Below are positions 1 to 8,536 of a DNA stretch of 11,738 nucleotides, piece by piece; within the stretch, counting starts at the first letter, position 1, and each line of letters begins with the position of its first letter. The stretch is from CAYOKT01 sp964404605. GTDB taxonomy: Bacteria; Electryoneota; Electryoneia; Electryoneales; Electryoneaceae. Location: contig CAYOKT010000089.1 in NCBI GenBank assembly GCA_964404605.1, forward strand, positions 1-11,738, written 5' to 3'. A program made the translations under genes and the position numbers. The notes under the pieces were generated by a model. It ran no database searches. It saw only the letters and a program-made list of their open reading frames with translations, and was not told the DNA's origin.

Positions 1-2684
<2,684 letters not shown>

Positions 2685-2902
2685 CGCCTCTGCTCTCTGC
2701 TAATCTGTTCCCATCCGGACCGGTTTTTCCGGGGTGAACGCCGGACGGTTTCCTCACCTCGGGAGGGGAAACTTAACCGAGGCCATGCCGGGGAACAAGG
2801 GACTGCGAGACTGTATCAACCTTGTATCCGACCGTCTGTCAGCTTGCACGCGCGATTACGTCCTCGGTACCTTGGGCCAAATATCAGTTGGGAGCGGGAT
2901 CC
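2685..2902. promoter_or_regulatory. Divergent acnA/motA intergenic region
   Basis: This 218-base gap lies between two divergent genes and must carry both promoters. Plus strand: TTGCAC (2844-2849), an 18-base spacer, then TACCTT (2868-2873), about 30 bases before the motA ATG, resembles the TACTTT boxes seen before other genes in the window. Minus strand: TTGTTC (complement of 2793-2798) and TTAAGT (complement of 2771-2776), spaced by 16 bases, are a weak acnA candidate that would leave a leader of roughly 80 bases. The leader area holds two near-identical direct copies, CCGGACCGGTTTTTCC and CCGGACGGTTTCC, near 2715-2755. No gene is seen. Confidence 0.4.
2844..2873 (+). promoter_or_regulatory. 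Putative motA promoter
   Basis: TTGCAC at 2844-2849 and TACCTT at 2868-2873 are separated by 18 bases and lie about 30 bases before the motA start. The -10 part fits the TACTTT-like box before hisS, the nitroreductase and the saccharopine reductase. This is a pattern match by eye only. Confidence 0.38.
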
Positions 2903-3718
2903 ATGAATATCGTCAGCGTGTTCGGCGCCTTCATCGGCGCCCTGTTGATCGGCGGGGCGATCTACATGGGCGTAGAAGAGATCGACATCATGCCGGTCCC
3001 GGAGACATGGGGGATATTCATCAGCCTCCCCTCGATGATGATCGTTCTCGGTGGGGCGATATCCGCGAGCATGATCGCCTTCCAGAGCGACACCCTCGCC
3101 GCGGTGATGCGCAGCATGATGGTCGTCCTCACCCGCCAACCCCCCGACTTCGCGGCGCAGAAGCGGGCTATCGTCCGGCTGGCTACCCGCGCCACCGAAG
3201 GAAACGTCGAACTGGAAAAGGCCGTGCGATCGATCAGGAACCCCTTCCTGCGCGACGGCATCCAGATGCTCGCGGACAATTACGCCCTTGAGGAGATCGA
3301 GGAGATCCTCGGGCAGCGCATCGAATTCCGCCTGAGCAAGGAGCGCGCGGACGCGGAGGTGATCCGCACGATCGCCCGCTTCTGCCCCGCCTTCGGGATG
3401 ACCGGAACGCTGATCGGGCTGATCAACATGCTGTCGCGGTTGAGTTTCGAGGGCGATGCCATCTCGCATATCGGGGGCGACATGGCCGTCGCACTGGTGA
3501 CGACCTTTTACGGTCTCATCCTTGCGTACCTTGTCTTCATCCCCTGGGCGGTGAAGATGGAGAAGCGCACGGACGAGGAGGTCGCCCTGATGCGGATGAT
3601 CTCCGACTCCATCCGGATGATCCGCGAGCAGTGGCATCCGCGGAAGGTCGAGGACTACCTGAACAGTTACCTGCCGCCCTCAGAGCGGAAGCGTGCGCGC
3701 CACCTGGCGGATTATTGA
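2903..3718 (+). CDS. motA: MotA/PomA-type flagellar stator subunit
   Basis: This inner-membrane protein forms, with MotB, the ion-driven stator that turns the flagellar motor. The 271-residue product has the expected four membrane segments: about residues 4-22, 37-58, 160-178 and 194-215. A cytoplasmic loop lies between the second and third segments, and a charged tail ends in HPRKVEDYLNSYLPPSERKR. The TM3 motif FCPAFGMTGTLIGLINML carries the conserved proline (P162). TM4 reads ALVTTFYG (T200, T201). Both segments match the PomA pattern (PAMGMIGTL, ALLTTLYG) far better than E. coli MotA (PAFGIVAAVMG, AMVGTFLG). The residue aligned with PomA D31 appears to be S41 (FISLPSMMIVLGG). I chose ATG 2903 because GGGAG (2890-2894) sits 8 bases upstream and the protein then starts like the family; a TTG at 2822 would add 27 residues across the predicted promoter. 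Ion choice (H+ or Na+) cannot be settled by sequence alone. Confidence 0.93.
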   Translation: MNIVSVFGAFIGALLIGGAIYMGVEEIDIMPVPETWGIFISLPSMMIVLGGAISASMIAFQSDTLAAVMRSMMVVLTRQPPDFAAQKRAIVRLATRATEGNVELEKAVRSIRNPFLRDGIQMLADNYALEEIEEILGQRIEFRLSKERADAEVIRTIARFCPAFGMTGTLIGLINMLSRLSFEGDAISHIGGDMAVALVTTFYGLILAYLVFIPWAVKMEKRTDEEVALMRMISDSIRMIREQWHPRKVEDYLNSYLPPSERKRARHLADY

Positions 3719-3758
3719 TCGACACCCGGGTGAAGCCCCTCTAACCGGTCATTGAAGC

Positions 3759-4472
3759 ATGCCTGACAGAGAGCCGACCTGGAATCCTTACCGCCGGACC
3801 GACACCGAGGACAAGAAAGGCGACCAGGATTCATGGATGATGAGCTACGGGGACATGATGACCCTGTTGCTCGTCTTCTTCGTGCTCATCGTCTCGATCA
3901 GCGAGGTCGACCCGGTAAAGATGCAGCAGGTTACACAGTCACTGCGGAACGCCGTCAGCGGAGCGCAGGAAAATGTCCCCACCCTGCGCGAAATCGAAGA
4001 AGAGATGCTGCAAAGCGTGAAGGACCTGAACCTCGAAGAGGTCGTGCAGGTCAACCGTGACCGGAACGGCGTGCAACTGATGATGAAGGGGGAGTCCTTC
4101 TTCCCCTCCGGCGAAGCAACCCTCTACCCCAAGACCTATCCCTTCCTCGATGAAGTCGCCTGGCAGATCACGAAGACACCCTACCTCGTCGCCGTGGAAG
4201 GGCATACCGACAACGTGCCGATCCACACCCCGCAGTTCCCCTCCAACTGGGAACTGAGCGGCGCGCGCGCGGCGGCGGTTGTGCGCTACATGGAGCTCAA
4301 GCATGGTCTGCCCCGCACGCGCTTCCGCATCGTCGGCTTCGCGGATGCGAAGCCCTTCGACCCCGAGCTCGGCAACAGCACCCCGGAAGCGCGGGCGCGA
4401 AACCGGCGCGTCATCATCCGCTTCCTCAACGAATTCGCCCCCGGCGCGAAGGAACAGATCGGCCTGAAGTAG
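3759..4472 (+). CDS. motB: MotB/PomB-type stator subunit with OmpA-like peptidoglycan-binding domain
   Basis: MotB anchors the stator to peptidoglycan and carries the ion-conducting aspartate. The 237-residue product has a short cytoplasmic N-terminus, one membrane helix (residues 27-48, MMSYGDMMTLLLVFFVLIVS) with the essential Asp at D32, then the SEVDPVKMQQV stretch typical of PomB-like proteins. The C-terminal OmpA-like domain (about 105-225) shows VEGHTDNVPI, SNWELSGARAAAVVRYM and STPEARARNRRVIIRF, the usual peptidoglycan-binding signatures. It is shorter than E. coli MotB (308 residues), mainly in the tail and linker. It lies 40 bases after motA on the same strand, so the two are very likely one transcript. 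The Shine-Dalgarno sequence before ATG 3759 is poor. No flagellar gene is seen elsewhere in the window, so this is a stand-alone stator locus here. Confidence 0.94.
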   Translation: MPDREPTWNPYRRTDTEDKKGDQDSWMMSYGDMMTLLLVFFVLIVSISEVDPVKMQQVTQSLRNAVSGAQENVPTLREIEEEMLQSVKDLNLEEVVQVNRDRNGVQLMMKGESFFPSGEATLYPKTYPFLDEVAWQITKTPYLVAVEGHTDNVPIHTPQFPSNWELSGARAAAVVRYMELKHGLPRTRFRIVGFADAKPFDPELGNSTPEARARNRRVIIRFLNEFAPGAKEQIGLK

Positions 4473-4631
4473 TCGCTGATTCCCCCCGATCCTCTCCTCT
4501 ACCGATGAAAGTGAGCCGCCGATGCGCCTGGAGTGTCATCCGTGACCGGTCAGGAGTGTGCTGCAGGAAGCATCCGCAGCCCAGGGTCGCTCGCCGCGGC
4601 ACGGCGCCTCCGGGTTGATTCCTGACGTCGT

Positions 4632-4655
4632 AAGGGCACGGCGCGCCGTGCCCTT
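4632..4655. repeat. 24-base perfect palindrome
   Basis: The half-site AAGGGCACGGCG is followed immediately by its exact reverse complement, centred on GGCGCGCC between 4643 and 4644. Transcribed from either side it could fold into a strong hairpin, and it might act as a bidirectional terminator for motB. It looks like a REP-type intergenic palindrome; copies elsewhere in the genome would confirm this. Confidence 0.8.
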
Positions 4656-4696
4656 GCAACACGATACCACACGCCTGTTCCCCGGGATATAGGAGC

Positions 4697-4717
4697 CCCG
4701 GGGTCAGCGACCCCGGG
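4697..4717. repeat. Perfect 9-bp stem hairpin, loop AGC
   Basis: CCCGGGGTC (4697-4705) pairs fully with GACCCCGGG (4709-4717) around a 3-base loop. On the plus strand it is followed by TTACTTTT, a weak T-run, so it could help end motAB transcription. Similar GACCCCGGG blocks are typical of dispersed intergenic repeats. Confidence 0.72.
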
Positions 4718-4760
4718 TTACTTTTCATGACACATGGAAAGTTCCAAGCCGCGTAAAATT

Positions 4761-4842
4761 GTCATTCTGACCGCGGGGAAGAATCTCAAACGCGCCGGTT
4801 CCTTAGCGTTTCGTTATAGAGCTTCATTCCATTCAGGATGAC
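4761..4842. repeat. MITE-like element 1 with GTCAYYCTGA terminal inverted repeats
   Basis: It begins GTCATTCTGA (4761-4770) and ends TCAGGATGAC (4833-4842), the reverse complement of GTCATCCTGA, with one mismatch between the ends. Inside the left end is GGGGAAGAATCTCAAAC; inside the right end, on the other strand, is GAATGGAATGAAGCTC. That is the same end-plus-GAAGxxTCTC architecture as element 2. It has no coding capacity, so any movement would need a transposase elsewhere. Confidence 0.65.
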
Positions 4843-4850
4843 GCTCTATA
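4815..4850. repeat. 8-bp inverted repeat TATAGAGC/GCTCTATA around the right end of element 1
   Basis: TATAGAGC (4815-4822) and GCTCTATA (4843-4850) are perfect reverse complements enclosing the 20 bases that contain the right terminal repeat of element 1. The second arm begins exactly one base outside the element boundary, so the element end lies in the loop of a possible hairpin. It could be a folded end structure or a chance palindrome. Confidence 0.5.
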
Positions 4851-4952
4851 CCAGTGCTAAGAAATAACTTCCTGATCGAGAACGCGCTGCTTGAGCTGCA
4901 TGCGGTACGACACCTTGATTCCCCGGGATGCAGCCCGGCACGCCGAAGCGGC

Positions 4953-4975
4953 GCGAAGGCGGCTCCCGCCTTCGC
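4953..4975. repeat. Perfect 10-bp stem hairpin, loop CTC
   Basis: GCGAAGGCGG (4953-4962) pairs fully with CCGCCTTCGC (4966-4975). It is GC-rich and sits between the two MITE-like elements. No T-run follows on the plus strand. Confidence 0.72.
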
Positions 4976-5027
4976 CATTGGCTATGGCATGGCACGGCGT
5001 TCCCGGACTACCTGACAACTTAGTATT

Positions 5028-5140
5028 GTCATCCTGAACGAAAGTGAAGGATCTCGAAACGAATTGTTTTATATCCAGAGGAAGTGTAGTGTTTCGAGAC
5101 TCTTCCCTCGTCCCGAAGAATCGGGACGGGTCAGAGTGAC
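5028..5140. repeat. MITE-like element 2 with GTCAYYCTGA terminal inverted repeats
   Basis: It begins GTCATCCTGA (5028-5037) and ends TCAGAGTGAC (5131-5140), the reverse complement of GTCACTCTGA. The flanking TT/AA extends the inverted repeat to 12 bases. Subterminal GGATCTCGAAAC (5049-5060) is matched by GTTTCGAGACTC (5091-5102) on the opposite strand. The right arm contains its own perfect hairpin, CGTCCCGA-AGAA-TCGGGACG (5109-5128). The total of 113 bases is noncoding. Repeats starting GTCATTCTGAGCG with GAAGAATCTC inside are, from memory, widespread in environmental bacterial genomes; the family has no name I can give with confidence. Confidence 0.7.
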
Positions 5141-5250
5141 AAATCTATTCGCTTAGAGGGTAGGAACTGAAGTTTTCGCAACCCGGGAGCGACTCTCCGC
5201 ATTGATCGCCTCAGCACCCGCCGAAGCATTCCCGGGCTGCCCAGCCAACC

Positions 5251-6237
5251 TCACAGGTACCCATGCGCGCGGTACCAGGCGACCGCGCGGCTGAGGGCGT
5301 CGTCCACCGGCTGGGGCCGGTACCCCAGCTCCTCCCCGGCGATGTCACTGCCCACGTATTCACCGTACATCGCGAAGTGCAGTCCGAGCAGGGGCAGCGG
5401 GGGGCGGGTGAGCCCGGCGACACTCCCGCCGAGTTCGCTCAGCGCCGCGAGGGGCAGGAGCAATTTCGGAGGCAGCTCCCGTGTCGGGGCCTTCACGCGG
5501 GCGGCGAAGGCGATCTTCACGATCAGTTCACGCAGGGTCAGGTTTTCCCCGCCGAGGACGTACAGGCGCCCGGTGCGGCCCGCCTCGAGAGCGGTGGCGA
5601 CCCCGGCGGCCACCGCCCGGACATCCACCGCGTTCATCCGTCCCGCCAGCGCGACCGGAACCCGTCCACGAGCGACGTCGATCACCAGCCGCCCGGTGGT
5701 CGGCTTCCGGTCCCCCTCGCCGAAAACCCCCGTCGGCGCGACGACCACCGTGTCGAACTCCCGTGCCCGCGCGAGCACGGCCTGCTGCATCGCCCGTTTG
5801 ACGAGGCAGTAGGCGCTGCGGTCGCGTTCGGCCGGATAGGGGGCGTTCTCGTCCTCGGGGCGGCTGTCCGGGTAGCGCCCGACGGCGGTCGGACTGGAGA
5901 GGAAGACCAGGCGCCGGGTGCCGCTGCTCCTCAACGCCTCGTGCAGCCGGGCGACTTCGCCGAGACCCCGGCGCAGGGAAGCGAAACGGTCGAGGGAATA
6001 GGTGGGATAGTACGCGGCGGCATGGACACAGGCGCCGCACCCCTCGAGCGCCCGCTCGAGGTCGCCGGGACGGGTGAAGTCCCCCTCGACGATCTCGACC
6101 GTCAAACCCTGCAAGAGGGAGCGGTCGGAGGAAGGCCGGGCGAGCACGCGGACCTCGCGGCCCCGGGTGAGCAGCTCACGGGCGATGTGATGCCCGATGA
6201 ACCCCGTCCCGCCGAGTACCAGCACCCGCCGCATCAC
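5251..6237 (-). CDS. Extended SDR, NAD(P)-dependent epimerase/reductase (HpnA or dihydroflavonol-reductase-like)
   Basis: This is a 328-residue Rossmann-fold enzyme of the extended short-chain dehydrogenase family, acting on a nucleotide sugar or small carbonyl substrate in the cytoplasm. The nucleotide-binding motif is GGTGFIG (residues 9-15). The active-site serine is in FLSSPTAVG (S114/S115), and the YxxxK motif is YCLVK (Y143, K147). VLARPSSDRSLLQGL, VVEGD-like IVEGDFTRPGDLERAL, KPTTGRLVIDVARGR, LGGENLTLRELI and ELGYRP resemble the hopanoid-associated sugar epimerase HpnA and its dihydroflavonol-4-reductase-like relatives. No hpn genes are nearby, so the substrate is open. I prefer GTG 6237 over ATG 6234 because GGGGGAG ends 8 bases before it; both are plausible. 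It lies 63 bases downstream of hisS on the same strand and is probably co-transcribed. Confidence 0.85.
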   Translation of the reverse strand: MMRRVLVLGGTGFIGHHIARELLTRGREVRVLARPSSDRSLLQGLTVEIVEGDFTRPGDLERALEGCGACVHAAAYYPTYSLDRFASLRRGLGEVARLHEALRSSGTRRLVFLSSPTAVGRYPDSRPEDENAPYPAERDRSAYCLVKRAMQQAVLARAREFDTVVVAPTGVFGEGDRKPTTGRLVIDVARGRVPVALAGRMNAVDVRAVAAGVATALEAGRTGRLYVLGGENLTLRELIVKIAFAARVKAPTRELPPKLLLPLAALSELGGSVAGLTRPPLPLLGLHFAMYGEYVGSDIAGEELGYRPQPVDDALSRAVAWYRAHGYL

Positions 6238-6300
6238 CTGTCGAGCTCCCCCTTCCCCGCCTCTCCCCGGGCGGTGCTTCCGGGCGACTCCCCCTGCGGT

Positions 6301-7665
6301 CTACCGCGTGACGGCATGACGGACCCTGCGCACGGCCTCGTCGAGGGGAACAGTCGCCTGTTCTCCGCTGCTCAGCTCCTTCAGCGACACCTTGAGCGCC
6401 TCGGGGTCGGCCGCCTCGTCCGGGCCGATGACCGCGACGAAGGGGATGGACAGCTTGTCGGCGTAGCTGAAGGGTTTCTTCAGCTTCCCGGTCGTCGGGA
6501 ACACCTCGCATGGTACGCCGGCCCGCCGGAACTCCCCCGCCGCCCGCAGCACCGCCGGCATCTCCGACTCGCTGTACGCCGCCAGCAGGACCCTCGAGAC
6601 AGCCGCCCCCTCTTCTTCGAGCATCCCGAGTTGTTGCATCGCGGCGTAGATGCGGTCGAGGCCGATGGTCGTCCCCACGGCGGGCAGGTCACGGCCGCTG
6701 TAGAGGCCGATCAGCTCATCGTAACGGCCGCCGCCGGTGAGACTGCCGATGTGGGGATGCTCGGGCAGCAGCGTCTCGAACACCGCGCCGGTGTAATAGT
6801 CCAGGCCGCGCGCGAGGTTGGGGTTCACCTCGATCGAACCGGGCGGAACCCCGAGGTCATCGAGATACCGGAGGATCGTCCGCAACCCGTCGATACCCTC
6901 ACGGGCCGCCTCGGAACCATCGAGCGGAAGAAGGCCCTCGAGGGCGTCAAGAACCACCGATGGCTCACCCTGCAGTGAGAACACCTCATCCAGCCGGGCC
7001 AGGCCCTCACTCGTGACCCCCACCTTGCCCAGCTCCTCGCGCACCCCCTCGCGGCCGATCTTGTCCAGCTTGTCGAGAGCGCGGCAGAACGCCGGCAGGT
7101 CAGCGGACGGACGCCCCGCGTGCAGGCAGAGCGCCTCGAGGATACGGCGGTGGTTGAGCAGGATGATGGCACGGCGGCCCTCGCCCTCGAAACCGAGATC
7201 CCGGAGCATCTCCACGGTGAGTGCGAGGATCTCCGCATCGGCGAGACCCTCCGCCGCCCCGACCGTGTCGACATCGCACTGGTAGAACTCGCGGAAACGC
7301 CCCTGGCGGAGCTGGGGCTGGTCCGCCCGCCAGACCGGCTGGATCTGGTAGCGGCGGAACGGCAGCGGCCACTCGGGGTGGGTGGCGATCACACGGGCGA
7401 GCGGTACCGTGAGGTCATAGCGAAGGGCGACCCGCTCGTGCGGGCGGTCGTTCTTGTAATCCAGCTTGTAGATCAGCTTTTCGCCCTCTTCGCCGTACTT
7501 GCCGGTGAGCACGTCCAGCATCTCGAGGGCGGGGGTCTCCAGCGGGCTGAACCCATAGCGCCGGAAGGTGTTTTTCATCCTCGTGATCATCCGCTCCCGC
7601 GGGATCATCTCGCTCGGGATGAAATCTCGTGTCCCCTTGAAATTACGAGGTTTGATCGTCGCCAT
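6301..7665 (-). CDS. hisS: Histidyl-tRNA synthetase
   Basis: HisRS is the class II enzyme that charges tRNA-His with histidine using ATP; it is cytoplasmic and essential. The 454-residue protein starts MATIKPRNFKGTRDFIPSEM and has the full set of signatures. These are LRYDLTVPLARV (81-92), motif 2 with VWRADQ and GRFREFYQCDVDTVG (111-136), the histidine-A motif ARGLDYYTGAVFE (285-297), GGGRYDEL (311-318) and motif 3 GTTIGLDRI (331-339). The anticodon-binding domain runs from about residue 357 to the end. LRYDLTVP and LDYYTG are the variants found in Bacteroidota and eukaryotes; E. coli has LRPEGT and LDYYNR. I chose ATG 7665 because homology starts there and GGAG lies 8 bases upstream. An open frame continues to 7941 but its extra residues look unlike any HisRS and cross the predicted promoter. 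Confidence 0.97.
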   Translation of the reverse strand: MATIKPRNFKGTRDFIPSEMIPRERMITRMKNTFRRYGFSPLETPALEMLDVLTGKYGEEGEKLIYKLDYKNDRPHERVALRYDLTVPLARVIATHPEWPLPFRRYQIQPVWRADQPQLRQGRFREFYQCDVDTVGAAEGLADAEILALTVEMLRDLGFEGEGRRAIILLNHRRILEALCLHAGRPSADLPAFCRALDKLDKIGREGVREELGKVGVTSEGLARLDEVFSLQGEPSVVLDALEGLLPLDGSEAAREGIDGLRTILRYLDDLGVPPGSIEVNPNLARGLDYYTGAVFETLLPEHPHIGSLTGGGRYDELIGLYSGRDLPAVGTTIGLDRIYAAMQQLGMLEEEGAAVSRVLLAAYSESEMPAVLRAAGEFRRAGVPCEVFPTTGKLKKPFSYADKLSIPFVAVIGPDEAADPEALKVSLKELSSGEQATVPLDEAVRRVRHAVTR

Positions 7666-7692
7666 CGGGTAGACTCCAGCGTGGGAATCCGC

Positions 7693-7732
7693 AAAGTAGC
7701 CCCCTGCGCGGGCGGGGTCAAGCGCGCTTGAC
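7693..7732 (-). promoter_or_regulatory. Putative hisS promoter with an overlapping 16-base palindrome
   Basis: On the minus strand TTGACC (complement of 7716-7721), a 17-base spacer and TACTTT (complement of 7693-7698) would start transcription about 20 bases before the hisS ATG. The perfect palindrome GTCAAGCGCGCTTGAC (7717-7732) overlaps five bases of the -35 box. That position suits a repressor operator, but a -35 box inside a chance palindrome is equally possible. Confidence 0.48.
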
Positions 7733-8149
7733 TCACCGGTTCGCGGGAGTACTTTCCGGCCACCCAGAGTCAGGACTTCCGAATTATTCCCAACCGAGCC
7801 CGTTCGAGGGGAGAGGCGGGCCCTGATCGCCGGGTTCCACGACGCCTGTACGCAGGGCGGCATCACCGGGGGGCTGGCGGCGCTCTGCGCCCGCGAAAGC
7901 CCGATTCCGGCGGTCAGCGAGGAGAAGAGGCCGGGAGGCACGGAATCCCCTGCCGAGGGGGTGCGGTTCTCCCGGGGAGCCCTCGAAGGCGGGAACCGGA
8001 TGCCGCGCCGGACGTGTGCCGTGAGACGGCAGCCTCCGGACGAGGGGACTTTTCACGTCGCATGAGGCAGAGATTCGTGCGGCACGACAGCCCGCTTGAG
8101 ATGTCGCCGGGAGCCCCCCGGGAGGGGTGTGCGCGGAGGCGAAATTGTC
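7733..8149. other. hisS/trxA intergenic stretch with no recognised gene
   Basis: About 400 GC-rich bases lie between the two divergent promoters. The plus strand is open in one frame from before 7750 to a TGA near 8064 but lacks a start codon with a Shine-Dalgarno sequence. On the minus strand, open frames are extensions of hisS or shadows of trxA. None of the translations resembles a family I know. A small hairpin, TGCCGT-GAG-ACGGCA, lies near 8016-8030. It may be an old gene remnant, a long leader or plain spacer. Confidence 0.4.
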
Positions 8150-8155
8150 TATATT
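8150..8155 (+). promoter_or_regulatory. Putative trxA -10 box
   Basis: TATATT lies in the only AT-rich patch upstream of trxA (8141-8158), about 45 bases before its start. At the 17-base spacing the -35 position reads GTGTGC, a poor match, so this may be an activated promoter or a chance match. Confidence 0.3.
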
Positions 8156-8200
8156 GATCGTCGCCGATGGAGAAAAACAGCAGCAGAAACGGAGTTTCCC

Positions 8201-8536
8201 ATGGATGAGAATCACAACCCGGTGCACATTTCCGACAGCTCCTTCGAGGAGGAGGTGCTCAAGTCGGACACGCCGGTCCTCGTGGATTTCTGGGCGCCCT
8301 GGTGCGCTCCCTGCCGGATGATCGCCCCGATGGTCGAGGAGATCGCGCGGGATTACGCCGGGAAGGTGAGAGTCGCGAAGATGAACACGGATGAGAACCA
8401 GGCGCGCGCCGCCGCCCTCGGCATCCAGGGCATTCCGACGCTGATCCTCTTCAAGGACGGCGCCGAGGCGGACCGTGTCATCGGGTTCGTTCCCAAGCCG
8501 ATGCTGACCCAGATGATCGAGAAGGTGCTCGCCTGA
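8201..8536 (+). CDS. trxA: Thioredoxin with WCAPC active site
   Basis: Thioredoxin is a small cytoplasmic dithiol protein that reduces disulfides in enzymes such as ribonucleotide reductase and is recharged by thioredoxin reductase. The 111-residue product covers the whole fold: VLVDFWAPWCAPCRM holds the redox cysteines C35 and C38, D29 is the conserved buried aspartate, and the cis-proline P79 is in GIQGIPTLILFKDG. The residue between the cysteines is Ala, where E. coli TrxA has Gly (WCGPC). There is no signal peptide, so it is cytoplasmic. ATG 8201 fits the family length and has GGAG (8191-8194) 6 bases upstream; a GTG-type start at 8096 would add 35 unlikely residues. The stop TGA is shared with the possible CTG start of the next gene. 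Confidence 0.95.
   Translation: MDENHNPVHISDSSFEEEVLKSDTPVLVDFWAPWCAPCRMIAPMVEEIARDYAGKVRVAKMNTDENQARAAALGIQGIPTLILFKDGAEADRVIGFVPKPMLTQMIEKVLA

Larger units (their letters stand above)
4473..5250. other. Noncoding intergenic stretch rich in short inverted repeats
   Basis: These 778 bases separate the ends of motB (plus) and the SDR gene (minus), so they contain the 3' ends of both transcripts. I see no credible gene: a 100-codon open frame on the minus strand (4426-4728) is built from palindromes and overlaps the motB end. The composition from about 4720 to 5160 is visibly more AT-rich than the genes around it. It holds at least six repeat structures, listed separately: a 24-base palindrome, two perfect hairpins and two MITE-like elements, one with an internal hairpin. 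Between 4851 and 4930 nothing is recognised. No clear hairpin-plus-U-run terminator is present for either flanking gene. Confidence 0.7.

Noticed and set aside
2822..2902. TTG start extending MotA by 27 residues
   Set aside because: The extension runs through the predicted promoter, has no family likeness, and ATG 2903 has a well-placed GGGAG.
4426..4728. 100-codon minus-strand open frame over the repeat region
   Set aside because: It consists of palindromic repeat sequence and the antisense end of motB, with no recognisable domain.
4473..5250. Possible CRISPR array or tRNA/small RNA gene in the repeat-rich gap
   Set aside because: The repeats differ in sequence and spacing, there is no regular repeat-spacer pattern, and I could not fold a tRNA cloverleaf.
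5263..6978. 571-codon plus-strand open frame
   Set aside because: It is antisense to the SDR and hisS genes, both supported by clear motifs.
7666..7941. N-terminal extension of hisS to 7941
   Set aside because: HisRS homology begins at MATIKPRNFKGTRDF; the extra 92 residues are unlike any HisRS and cover the putative promoter and palindrome.
7750..8066. Plus-strand frame without stops between hisS and trxA
   Set aside because: No start codon with a Shine-Dalgarno site and no recognised family; GC-rich DNA often stays open by chance. It remains possible as a gene remnant.
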